DNA of 58,583 nt. Origin: Sandaracinobacteroides sayramensis. GTDB lineage: Bacteria; Pseudomonadota; Alphaproteobacteria; Sphingomonadales; Sphingomonadaceae. The translations under genes and the position numbers were made by a program. Shown here in pieces: positions 1 to 7,599 of the stretch; the stretch's first letter is position 1, and every line of letters starts with the position of its first letter. The notes beneath the pieces were generated by a model. It saw only the letters and a list, made by a program, of their open reading frames with translations, was not told the DNA's origin and ran no database searches. Location of the stretch: assembly GCF_022014495.1 (NCBI RefSeq), contig NZ_JAKLSQ010000010.1, positions 128,248-186,830 on the forward strand, written 5' to 3'.

Positions 1-2
1 GT

Positions 3-449
3 TCAGCCGATGAAGCTGACGAGGATGCTGAAGAGGGCGGCAAGGCCCACCAGCAGCAGCAGGAAGGCGATCAGCAGCACCCAGGAACGCGGGTAGAGAT
101 CGTCCGGGCGCAGAATGCCTTCGGCAAGGAAGCCGTCGCGCTGGCGCCGGAGATTGGCGTTGAAGCGGTAATCGGCGGCGATTCCAAGCGCGAGGACCAG
201 CACGCCGAGCGTCACCAGCGAAAGGCCGAAAAGGGCGGGGGCGGTTTCCGGCACATTCGGGCCGAGCAGATGGTCGCGGCCCAGCGAGCGGAAGAAGGAG
301 AAGATGGTGAAGCCGAAGCCGATCAGCGAAAGCGAGGTCCGCATCGAGGACATCAGCGTGCGGTCGGACGAGAGGCGCGTGCGCTGGAAGCTGGCGGTCG
401 TCCGCATCGAGGACATGCGCGTGTTCTGGTCCAGATCCTCATAGGCCAT
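3..449 (-). CDS. DUF202 family membrane protein
   Basis: A 148-residue small membrane protein of the DUF202 (YidH-like) family, whose molecular role is unknown. The family signature is the DRTLMSSMRTSLSL stretch (residues 29-42) leading into the first of three hydrophobic segments (about 38-54, 72-92 and 122-146). I start at the ATG at 449 (MAYEDLD) because GGAGGAAA lies 6-8 nt upstream; an in-frame ATG at 467 would put the Shine-Dalgarno inside the gene. The N-terminal region carries a small internal repeat (MSSMRT twice, residues 12-17 and 33-38). It is divergent from a DUF1622 membrane protein gene. Confidence 0.8.
   Translation of the reverse strand: MAYEDLDQNTRMSSMRTTASFQRTRLSSDRTLMSSMRTSLSLIGFGFTIFSFFRSLGRDHLLGPNVPETAPALFGLSLVTLGVLVLALGIAADYRFNANLRRQRDGFLAEGILRPDDLYPRSWVLLIAFLLLLVGLAALFSILVSFIG
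337..416. repeat. 17-bp direct repeat inside the DUF202 gene
   Basis: GTCCGCATCGAGGACAT occurs exactly at 337-353 and 400-416. The 63-bp offset equals 21 codons, so the repeat is in frame and gives the duplicated MSSMRT in the protein N-terminus. Confidence 0.6.
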
Positions 450-601
450 GTCGGTTTCCTCCCCCATGCAGTTGCTGCTCAGGTGCCGCCTGCGGCACAG
501 GCCTCGACCCTATTGCAGGGCCTGGGGAGGGATTGCCCAGTTTCAAGCAATGCGGCTTTCTGCCTTCGCTATGTTCAGGCGGGCAGGGGGCGGAGGCGTA
601 A
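450..601. promoter_or_regulatory. Divergent intergenic region DUF202/DUF1622
   Basis: A 152-bp gap between divergent starts must hold both promoters. A perfect 6+6 bp dyad with a 2-nt centre, TGCCGC-CT-GCGGCA, lies at 484-497. GGAGG precedes the DUF1622 ATG by 5 nt. No clear -35/-10 pair was recognised. Confidence 0.3.
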
Positions 602-973
602 ATGGTAGAAGAGACATTCCAGGAAGTCGCGGGCTTCGTAGCCCTGGGCATCGAGGCGATCGTGGTGCTGTTGCTGGCCTATGCGGCGCTCGAGGCCGTG
701 GTTGGGACGGTGAAGGCGATCGCGACCCGGGGGATGGGGCAGGGCGTCCGCCGCGAAGTGTGGTTCCGCTTCGCGCTGTGGATCGTGCTGGCGCTGGAAT
801 TCGCCCTTGCAGCCGACATCATCCGCACCGCGATCGCGCCGAGCTGGGATTCCATCGGCATGCTGGCGGCCATCGCCGCCGTCCGCACATTCCTGAACTA
901 TTTCCTGGTGAAGGATATCGAATCCTATAGCGAGAAGCGCGGCGAGGGCCGTTCGGGGCTCGAGGGGCGTTGA
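602..973 (+). CDS. DUF1622 family membrane protein
   Basis: A 123-residue protein with three predicted membrane helices (about residues 12-34, 54-77 and 85-103). The layout, with a short acidic N-terminus and a VRREVWFRFALW motif before helix 2, is that of DUF1622 proteins, whose function is unknown. GGAGGCGTAA precedes the ATG. Its TGA overlaps the start region of the downstream porin gene, so the two are probably co-transcribed. Confidence 0.75.
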   Translation: MVEETFQEVAGFVALGIEAIVVLLLAYAALEAVVGTVKAIATRGMGQGVRREVWFRFALWIVLALEFALAADIIRTAIAPSWDSIGMLAAIAAVRTFLNYFLVKDIESYSEKRGEGRSGLEGR

Positions 974-975
974 GC

Positions 976-2256
976 ATGGTCGCTTCGGGCCGCCGGCTTT
1001 CGACATGCCTGGTGTCGCTGACTTGCCTCAGCCTGTCGGTGGCGGCCTTCGGGCAGGCGACCAAGTCCACGCAGACTCCCATGGGAACGGCCACGGGCGA
1101 GGCCGTCGCCACGCCGGCGTCCGCTGGCTATGCCGTTCCCGATCCGGTCCCCGACCTGAAGCCGGACGAGCCGGGCTTCTTCGAGGTGAAGCCCGGCCTG
1201 GTGGTGCTGCTGGACCATACGGGCTTCAGCCAGGACGAGGCGAGCCTGCAGCAGATGGGCGAGCAGAGGAACAAATGGGAGCTGCGGGCCGGCCGCCTGA
1301 TGCTGAACGGCTCGATCGGCGGCGGCTATCGGGTCGGGTTCCAGTTGAGCGGCGAATATAAGGGGTTCGATGGCGACCCCGACACGACGTGGCAATTGAC
1401 CGACATGAGTCTGAGCTTCCCGATCGGCAGCCGCACCAAATTGCAGGTGGGCAAGACGAAAGAGACCTTCGCCTATGAGATGGTGGGCGATGCCGCGAAC
1501 CTGCCGGGCGCGGAGCGCGTGCTTTCGCCCTTCTTCATATCCCGCAACACCGGGCTGAAGCTGACGCATGTCTGGGGACCGGCGAAGCGGGGGACGTTCA
1601 GCGCCGGCGTCTATAACGACGACTGGGACATAGGGGCGAAGGAACGGCGGGGCGTGGACGCGAGCGGCCGGATCACCGCCCTCCTCTGGGCGCCGGAGGA
1701 TGCGGGGCGCTATCTGCATCTGGGCCTTTCGGCCCGCCATGTCGCGGCCAAGGGCGAGATGCGGTATCGGGGGCGGCCCGGCAGCAATGTCTCCGACTAT
1801 TTCGTCGACACCGGCAAGTTCACGGCCGACGGGGCGCTGCACCTGGGGGTGGAGGGGCTGCTTTCCCTCAACGGTTTCGGGCTGCTGGGCGAATATGTCG
1901 TGGCCGACGTCGATGCGCCCGCCAGCGGCAACCCGCGCTTCACCGGCTGGTATCTGGCCGGCAACTGGATCCTGACCGGGGACCATCGGCCCTATGACCG
2001 CAATGTCGGCTATGCCCGCCGCGTCGTTCCCAAGGGACGCTGGGGGGCGCCGGAACTGGTGGTCCGCTATTCGGATGTGGATCTGCGCGACGGCCCGATC
2101 GACGGCGGCCGCTTCCGCCGCACCGATCTGGGGGTCAACTGGTGGGCGACGCACCGCTGGAAGCTGGGGCTGGCCTGGGGGCATGTCTGGCTCGACCGCA
2201 TGGGCGTGCGCGGCCAGACCGACACGATCCTCTCGCGCGTGCAATGGGTCTACTGA
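976..2256 (+). CDS. Phosphate-selective porin O/P-type outer-membrane protein
   Basis: A 426-residue outer-membrane beta-barrel of the OprO/OprP-like family. The N-terminus is a Sec signal (residues 1 to about 27, ending AAFGQA). The rest alternates short amphipathic strands with Gly/Asp/Asn turns, and the protein ends in the aromatic residue Tyr (RVQWVY), typical of BAM substrates. The ATG at 976 is taken as start; an in-frame TTG at 970 overlaps the upstream stop. The gene overlaps the DUF1622 gene on one side and the FGE-like gene on the other (TGATG). Within catabolic regions such porins often admit anionic substrates rather than phosphate; the substrate cannot be read from sequence. Confidence 0.75.
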   Translation: MVASGRRLSTCLVSLTCLSLSVAAFGQATKSTQTPMGTATGEAVATPASAGYAVPDPVPDLKPDEPGFFEVKPGLVVLLDHTGFSQDEASLQQMGEQRNKWELRAGRLMLNGSIGGGYRVGFQLSGEYKGFDGDPDTTWQLTDMSLSFPIGSRTKLQVGKTKETFAYEMVGDAANLPGAERVLSPFFISRNTGLKLTHVWGPAKRGTFSAGVYNDDWDIGAKERRGVDASGRITALLWAPEDAGRYLHLGLSARHVAAKGEMRYRGRPGSNVSDYFVDTGKFTADGALHLGVEGLLSLNGFGLLGEYVVADVDAPASGNPRFTGWYLAGNWILTGDHRPYDRNVGYARRVVPKGRWGAPELVVRYSDVDLRDGPIDGGRFRRTDLGVNWWATHRWKLGLAWGHVWLDRMGVRGQTDTILSRVQWVY

Positions 2257-3221
2257 TGACGGCCCTCCAGTCCGTGACCGATGGCATGGTCTGGATTCCC
2301 GGAGGGACGTTCCGCATGGGCTCTGACGTGCATTATCGCGAGGAAGCGCCCGCGCATGATGTGGTGGTATCCGGTTTCTGGATCGACCTCGCGCCCACCA
2401 CCAACCGCCAGTTCGCCCGTTTCGTGGCGGAGACCGGATATGTGACGGTGTCCGAACAGGTGCCCGATCCCCGCGATTATCCCGGCGCGCTTCCCGAGAT
2501 GCTGGTGGCGGCGAGCCTGGTGTTCACGCCGACCGAAGGGCCGGTCCGCCTGGACGACTGGAGCCAGTGGTGGGCGTGGACGCCGGGCGCCGACTGGCGC
2601 CATCCGACCGGCCCGGGAAGCGGCATCGAGGAACTGCTGGATCATCCGGTCGTGCATGTCGCCTGGGCGGATGTGGAGGCTTATGCCGGCTGGGCCGGCA
2701 AGGAGCTGCCGACCGAGGCGGAATGGGAATATGCCGCCTGGGGTGGCAACAGCGGCCTGGAATTCGCCTGGGGCCGGGAGCTGGAGCCGGAGGGCCGGCA
2801 TATGGCCAATGTCTGGCAAGGCGAGTTTCCGCATGGAAACACCGCCGAGGACGGTTTCGTGCGCACATCTCCGGTCGGGCATTATCCGGCCAACGGCTTC
2901 GGCCTGCACGACATGATCGGCAATGTCTGGGAGTGGACCGCCGACTGGTATGCCGACCGGCATCTGCTGTTTCCCAAGAGGGCCTGCTGTGCGCCCGTCG
3001 ATCCGCGCGGCGCCATGCTGGAGGCCAGCTATGACCCGGCGGCGCCGTCGGTGCCGATTCCGCGCAAGGTGTTGAAGGGGGGCTCGCATCTGTGCGCGCC
3101 CAGCTATTGCCGCCGTTATCGCCCGGCCGCCCGCCACGCGCAGAGCATCGATTCCGGCATGAGTCATGTCGGCTTCCGCTGCGTCGTGCATGCGCCCGGC
3201 CCGGAAGAGCGGGCTCAATAG
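2256..3221 (+). CDS. Formylglycine-generating enzyme (FGE/SUMF1) family protein
   Basis: A 321-residue single-domain FGE-sulfatase protein. The family enzyme oxidises a Cys to formylglycine in type I sulfatases. Family features are the N-terminal MVWIPGGTFRMGS, the central LPTEAEWEYAAWGG (151-164), IGNVWEWTADWY, and the C-terminal GGSHLC...SYCRRYR with Cys280 and Cys285. These two match the spacing of the catalytic Cys pair of human SUMF1 (336/341), so it looks like a true copper-type FGE rather than an EgtB-like relative. The ATG overlaps the porin stop (TGATG); an ATG at 2244 is an alternative. No sulfatase is encoded in the window. The 3' end overlaps the convergent Crp/Fnr gene by 7 bp. 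Confidence 0.82.
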   Translation: MTALQSVTDGMVWIPGGTFRMGSDVHYREEAPAHDVVVSGFWIDLAPTTNRQFARFVAETGYVTVSEQVPDPRDYPGALPEMLVAASLVFTPTEGPVRLDDWSQWWAWTPGADWRHPTGPGSGIEELLDHPVVHVAWADVEAYAGWAGKELPTEAEWEYAAWGGNSGLEFAWGRELEPEGRHMANVWQGEFPHGNTAEDGFVRTSPVGHYPANGFGLHDMIGNVWEWTADWYADRHLLFPKRACCAPVDPRGAMLEASYDPAAPSVPIPRKVLKGGSHLCAPSYCRRYRPAARHAQSIDSGMSHVGFRCVVHAPGPEERAQ

Positions 3222-3946
3222 TCGGCGTGCACGATCGCGCGAAGCGCGGCGGGATTCTTCAGGATGATGCTGCGGTAGCCGATTTCCAGCAGCCCCTGCT
3301 CCACCAGCCGGTTCAGGATGGAATTGAAGGTGTTGCGGGACATCACCGACATGGCGGCGAGATCTGTCTGGCTGATGCGGATTTCGGCCTCCAGATCCTC
3401 CGGCGGATCGCGGTAACGGCAATCCGCCAGCCGCAGCAGCACGGCGATGGCGCGCACCTCGCTGGATTGGCGGGTGAGGTCGGCGAAGCCCGAGGCCGCC
3501 ACATTCACCAGTTCGTCGGCCATCACCAGGATATGCCGCCACCATTGCGGATTTTCCCTCAGGATGCGTTCCATGGAAGCGCGGGTCGCCATGCCCCACA
3601 GCACGTCGGTCCGCGCCTGAAGCGACAGATACCGGGGCTGGCCCAGCAGCGTCTTGTAGCCGGACCAGAAGCCGGTATAGGCGAGATGCATCGAGCGCGT
3701 TTCCGGATGCCCTTCGGCAAAGCCTATCTCGACGCAGCCGCTGGCGATGCCCACGAGGCCGGGGTTCCTGTCGTCGGCATGGGCGAACTCCAGCCCGGCC
3801 GGCGCCCTGCGGAAGACCATGATGGAAAAGACAGCGTCCTGGAATTCCTCCGGCATGCGGGAAAGCCAGCCGGTTTCCGACAGAAGTTCGCGCCCTTCCG
3901 CGGAAAGCTTCGACAGCCCCTGCAGTAGCTGGCTTCGCCCCACCAT
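3215..3946 (-). CDS. Crp/Fnr family transcriptional regulator
   Basis: A 243-residue regulator with an N-terminal cyclic-nucleotide-type effector domain (about 25-145) and a C-terminal winged helix (about 170-243). The recognition region is ISQTDLAAMSVMSRNTFNSIL. It has no N-terminal Cys cluster, so it is not an oxygen-sensing FNR. It faces the porin/FGE pair and may regulate it, but nothing in the sequence proves this. No convincing Shine-Dalgarno precedes the ATG. Confidence 0.8.
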   Translation of the reverse strand: MVGRSQLLQGLSKLSAEGRELLSETGWLSRMPEEFQDAVFSIMVFRRAPAGLEFAHADDRNPGLVGIASGCVEIGFAEGHPETRSMHLAYTGFWSGYKTLLGQPRYLSLQARTDVLWGMATRASMERILRENPQWWRHILVMADELVNVAASGFADLTRQSSEVRAIAVLLRLADCRYRDPPEDLEAEIRISQTDLAAMSVMSRNTFNSILNRLVEQGLLEIGYRSIILKNPAALRAIVHADY

Positions 3947-3949
3947 GAC

Positions 3950-3964
3950 TTCAGATAGGCTGAA
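3950..3964. promoter_or_regulatory. Candidate autoregulatory dyad TTCAG-N5-CTGAA
   Basis: A perfect 5+5 bp inverted repeat starts 4 bp upstream of the Crp/Fnr gene start codon. Its size fits a dimeric Crp/Fnr site and its position would block translation or transcription start. It is not the canonical FNR or CRP box. Confidence 0.3.
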
Positions 3965-4023
3965 TCCGGTGGAAGTGACAATGGGCTTCTGCGGGGCTTC
4001 GGCGGCCCCGACCGAAAAGTTAA

Positions 4024-4869
4024 TCAGGCCTGCAGTCTGCGGTTGAGGATTCCGCCGGCGACCACGTTCACCAGCAGGTAGAGAAGCACCGTGCCCAGAA
4101 CCGCGGGCCTGTCGGTGGGGACGGCAGCCGCGGCGGCCAGCGGCAGCGCCACGCCGGGGTGGCGAAGCGCCGTTGCGGTCGCCAGCGCCGCGCGATTGCC
4201 CTTGCCCGGCCCGCCCAGCAGATAGCCGGACGCCAGTCCGACGATCACCATGGCGAAAATGGCGAGGAGAGTGCCGTCTCCGACGGCGGTGCGCATCGCC
4301 TTCCAGGAGCCGAGCAGCAGCGCCAGCGCCGACACTAGCAGCAGGCCCTTGCCCAGCGCGGCGGCCGGCGGGCGCAGCTTGTCGGCGACGGCCGGGAAGC
4401 GCTCGGCGATGAACAGGCCGACGGCCAGCGGCGCGGCGATGGTGAGGATGAGAGTCCGCAGGACGGGCAGCATCTCGAAGGGGAAGGGCATGCCCAGCAG
4501 ATATTCGTCGAGCGTCAGCAGGATGGGCGCGGCGATCAGCGAGACTGCCGTCGCCAGCACGAACAGGCCCATCACATAGCTGTCGCCGCCGCCCTGCTGC
4601 TGCGCCTTGCCCGGATAGACGGGCGGCATGGGGGAGACCGCCAGCGCCAGCAGGGTGAAGACCACGGCCGGTTTCAGCGGAAACAGCGCAACCATCAGAA
4701 GCACGAACAGCGGCAGGATGAGGAACATCGACAGCATCGCCTTGCCGGCCAGCGCCGGCTGGCGAAGGAAGGCCGTCGCTTCCTTCAGCGATGTGCCCAT
4801 GCCGAACGACAGCACCACCAGCATGATGCTGGAGAGCAGCGCCAGCTTGATGAGCGTCAGCATGTCCAT
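4024..4869 (-). CDS. BASS family (bile acid:Na+ symporter-like) carrier
   Basis: A 281-residue, almost wholly hydrophobic protein with about nine membrane segments. The conserved region LALAVSPMPPVYPGKA (around residues 75-90) and the later ALRHPGVALPLA segment match bile acid/sodium symporter-like transporters. Many bacterial members carry organic anions other than bile acids, so the substrate is open. It sits downstream of two exported proteins on the same strand with a 28-bp gap, so it may be the last gene of that unit. Confidence 0.72.
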   Translation of the reverse strand: MDMLTLIKLALLSSIMLVVLSFGMGTSLKEATAFLRQPALAGKAMLSMFLILPLFVLLMVALFPLKPAVVFTLLALAVSPMPPVYPGKAQQQGGGDSYVMGLFVLATAVSLIAAPILLTLDEYLLGMPFPFEMLPVLRTLILTIAAPLAVGLFIAERFPAVADKLRPPAAALGKGLLLVSALALLLGSWKAMRTAVGDGTLLAIFAMVIVGLASGYLLGGPGKGNRAALATATALRHPGVALPLAAAAAVPTDRPAVLGTVLLYLLVNVVAGGILNRRLQA

Positions 4870-4897
4870 CTCGGCTCCTCCCCCTTGCGGCCAGACC

Positions 4898-5407
4898 TTA
4901 TTGCGGTGGGGCGACCACCTGATAGCCGTTGGGAACGGGCTGGTAAAAGGTGCCGTTGCAGTTCAGATACTGCTGCCCGCCGATATTGGCCGGCTGGCAG
5001 CCGGAGGGCTGGTCCTTCACCACTTCGCCGATCACCGCCGTCACCACCGAAACGCCCGCCGTCACCGCGGCCGTCTTGCCGATGAATTCCAGCACTTCAT
5101 TGTCATCGTCGTCCCAGTCGCGCGGGCCGTTGTAATGGCCGTTGTCATAATGGCCGTGGCCGGGGTTCCCCACCACGACCACGTCGCGCTGCTGCCGGCC
5201 GCCCGCCGCCTTGCCGGCCTTGTAGGCCTGCTGGTTGCTGACCTGGTGCTGCGGCCGCGTGTTGACGCTGCTGCGGCTTTGCGCCTTCACCTTGCCCGCT
5301 TGCGCCGGGCCGGCCTGGGAGGGGCGGGCCTCCACGGAGGTGCCCAGAGACATCGTCAGAGACATCGTCAGCGCCAGCGCGCCGGCCATCGTTGCGAGAA
5401 GCTTCAT
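4898..5407 (-). CDS. Exported hypothetical protein with Asp-rich linker
   Basis: A 169-residue secreted protein not recognised at family level. It has a Sec signal (residues 1 to about 28), then a low-complexity basic/Gln-rich stretch, an Asp run (DWDDDDNEV), one short hydrophobic segment (about 112-128) and a C-terminal module with two Cys (SGCQPANIGG and LNCNGTFY) that could form a disulfide. The ATG at 5407 has GAAAGGAC upstream. The stop of the upstream DUF2092 gene lies only 11 nt away, which indicates co-transcription. Confidence 0.7.
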   Translation of the reverse strand: MKLLATMAGALALTMSLTMSLGTSVEARPSQAGPAQAGKVKAQSRSSVNTRPQHQVSNQQAYKAGKAAGGRQQRDVVVVGNPGHGHYDNGHYNGPRDWDDDDNEVLEFIGKTAAVTAGVSVVTAVIGEVVKDQPSGCQPANIGGQQYLNCNGTFYQPVPNGYQVVAPPQ

Positions 5408-5418
5408 GCTGCGTCCTT

Positions 5419-6183
5419 TCACTTTTCGGCTGCGGCATCGGCGCCGAAGGTGACGCGCTGATCCCTGGACGAAGGGTGGAAGCTGAAGCTGCCGGACGGA
5501 AGCTCCGGGTTCAGGTTCCAGGTGAAGCGGGTCACGAACTGCGGCTGCTCGGGCACGTCGAGATTGGTGATCACCATCTTGGCGGGGAGCGGCTGCTCGC
5601 CCTTCACGATCCAGATCTGAAAATCGATTCCGGGTTGGCGGAAGGCATATTGCGTGACCGGCGTGTTGCCGAGCGTGGTGTCGCCGACCTTGAAGCCGGA
5701 AGACGGCTGCTCGACCGTGGCGGTGGGCGAGCCCCAGCGGAAAAGATCCTGCAGCGGGAAATCCAGCCCCCAATTGTCACGGGCGCGGGTCAGCACGTCG
5801 GCGACCGATCCGCTGACGGAAAATGTGGTGTATTTCGAGCTGTTGGGGGCCACCAGCCAGAGCTGCTTGCCGTTGTAGAAGATCTTCCACTGGTTGCGGT
5901 CGGTGGCGATCTCGGCCTGCAGCTGGTCGGGGTGCTTCACCCGATAGGTGGTGACGGTGCCGAACTGCAGTTTCTGGCCATTCTCGTAGACCCGCTCGAA
6001 CGTCGCGTCCGACTTCACCTCGAAGCTCTTGAGGGTGCGCATATAGGCGCCCATGCGGTTCAGCGCTTCGGCCGCCTCGGGATCGAGCGCGGCGCCGGCC
6101 TGCGGCGCGGGCGTCTGGGCGGCGGCGGGCGCGGTGACGGCAGGCGTGGCGGCGAGAATGGCGGCAAGGATCATCGTTCGCAT
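5419..6183 (-). CDS. DUF2092 family periplasmic protein
   Basis: A 254-residue exported protein with a Sec signal (residues 1-22, ending APAAAQ). The body resembles DUF2092 proteins, which have a LolA/LppX-like fold: a half-barrel with alternating strands such as KSFEVKSDATFERVYENGQKLQF. That fold usually binds lipids in the periplasm; this specific role is inference. The start at 6183 has GAGGGGGT about 8 nt upstream. It forms a unit with the Asp-rich exported protein and perhaps the BASS carrier. It is divergent from an unknown membrane protein. Confidence 0.68.
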   Translation of the reverse strand: MRTMILAAILAATPAVTAPAAAQTPAPQAGAALDPEAAEALNRMGAYMRTLKSFEVKSDATFERVYENGQKLQFGTVTTYRVKHPDQLQAEIATDRNQWKIFYNGKQLWLVAPNSSKYTTFSVSGSVADVLTRARDNWGLDFPLQDLFRWGSPTATVEQPSSGFKVGDTTLGNTPVTQYAFRQPGIDFQIWIVKGEQPLPAKMVITNLDVPEQPQFVTRFTWNLNPELPSGSFSFHPSSRDQRVTFGADAAAEK

Positions 6184-6251
6184 CTGGAATACCCCCTCGG
6201 TTTCCCCGGCATCCGACACCTGCGTCGATTGCCCATATGGTTTGGTCGCAC

Positions 6252-6311
6252 ATTCGCCGGCGGCGAATTGTCCAATTTCATGCGATCGTGGCGGGAAATC
6301 CGGCTTTCCCG
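6252..6311. promoter_or_regulatory. Two dyads in the divergent region upstream of DUF2092
   Basis: ATTCGCCG-G-CGGCGAAT (6252-6268) has perfect 8-bp arms and a 1-nt centre. CGGGAAA-N6-TTTCCCG (6292-6311) has perfect 7-bp arms. Both lie in the 228-bp gap between divergent genes and are plausible operators; no regulator is assigned. Confidence 0.35.
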
Positions 6312-6411
6312 GGTGCCGTGCGCCCGATGCAGCAGGGCGTTTGCCCAGTTCTGGACAGTCGCCCTGGCCGCAGCCTCTAATGTTCCTGGGAATTCGCCGG
6401 GAGGGCCTTGC

Positions 6412-7587
6412 ATGGACGCGGAAAGCCGATCGAAGGATGGCCTGCTGGCCAGGGCCGCCGGCTTCGGTCTCGGCCGGGTGCAGGCGGGTGTTCTGGCGGC
6501 GCTCGCGGTGGCGGTCGCCGTCGGCCCCATCCTGCTGCTGGCGGACAGGGGGGCCGGCGTCGAGGTCAGGCTGGAACGGGACTACAGCCTGTTCGCCCGG
6601 CTTCTGGTCGCCTTGCCGCTGCTGATCCTGGCGGCGCCGCAGATCCAGGGCGTCATCGACAAGGCGCTGGCGCACAGCCTCAGCCTGCCCATCTTGTCGG
6701 ACGAGCAGCATATGGCCTGCGCCCGCTGGATCGCCACCTTGCACCTGCTTCGAAAGAGCCGGGCCATCGAGCTGCTGATCCTGCTGGCCGCGGCGCTGAC
6801 CAGCATCCTCAATCCGGTCCTGCCCGCCAGGCTCATCGGGCTGGAGGGGTGGGGGTTCGCCAGCGACGGGGCGCTGAAGCCGGCCGGCCTCTGGTACACG
6901 ATCGTGGCGATGACGCTGCTGCGCTTCGCGATCCTGATGTGGTGCTGGCGGATCGCCTTGTGGACTATGTTCCTCGCCAGCTTCGCCGTGCTGAGGCTGA
7001 AGCCGAACCCGGCGCATGCGGACGGCGCGGCGGGGCTGGCCTATCTGGGGTTCGTGCAGCAGCGGCTGGCCGTGGTGCTGTTCGTCGGCAGCGCGCTGCT
7101 GGCCGGAATCGTCGCCAACCGGATCGCGCATCTGGGGGAATCGCTGCCCGAGCAGTTCCCGACGCTGGTGGCCTTCGCCCTGCTGGGGCCCGCGGTGCTG
7201 CTGACCCCCTTGCTGCTGATCACGCCGACCCTGCTCCGGGCGAAGCGCGACGGCATCTTCGATTACGGACGGATCGCGCAGGACATGGCCGATGCCTTCG
7301 AGCGCAACTGGGTCCGGCGCGCGCGCCCGGAAGATGCGGAGCTGCTGGAAAGCCCCAGCCCTTCGGCGATGGCCGATTTCGCCGCCGTCCATGGCACGGT
7401 GCAATCGATGGGCATATTGCCGATCGGCAAATGGGCGATCGCCTCCATGATCCTGGCGGCGGTGGCGCCGCTCAGCCTGCTCGTGCTGCTGCAGATGCCG
7501 CTGGAAAGCATCCTGAGATCGGCGCTTTCCGAAGTGCCGCCGTTCGACCTTGTGGTGGCGGCGCAGGATGAGGTGAAGGCGCGCTGA
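6412..7587 (+). CDS. Multi-pass membrane protein of unknown function
   Basis: A 391-residue protein with about six hydrophobic segments (near residues 28-45, 63-80, 122-140, 160-190, 220-240, 255-285) and a final one near 340-365. It has no recognised catalytic motif. The start is the ATG at 6412, preceded by GGGAGGGCC. Its 3' end lies 12 bp from the convergent thiolase-like gene with no hairpin between. I do not recognise the family. Confidence 0.65.
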   Translation: MDAESRSKDGLLARAAGFGLGRVQAGVLAALAVAVAVGPILLLADRGAGVEVRLERDYSLFARLLVALPLLILAAPQIQGVIDKALAHSLSLPILSDEQHMACARWIATLHLLRKSRAIELLILLAAALTSILNPVLPARLIGLEGWGFASDGALKPAGLWYTIVAMTLLRFAILMWCWRIALWTMFLASFAVLRLKPNPAHADGAAGLAYLGFVQQRLAVVLFVGSALLAGIVANRIAHLGESLPEQFPTLVAFALLGPAVLLTPLLLITPTLLRAKRDGIFDYGRIAQDMADAFERNWVRRARPEDAELLESPSPSAMADFAAVHGTVQSMGILPIGKWAIASMILAAVAPLSLLVLLQMPLESILRSALSEVPPFDLVVAAQDEVKAR

Positions 7588-7599
7588 TCCGCACCGGCC

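Noticed and set aside
4024-4869. Calling the BASS carrier a bile acid transporter and hence the window a bile-acid locus
   Set aside because: The family name is historical; bacterial members carry many anions. No steroid ring-degrading enzyme (KstD, 9-alpha-hydroxylase, HsaC-type dioxygenase) is present.
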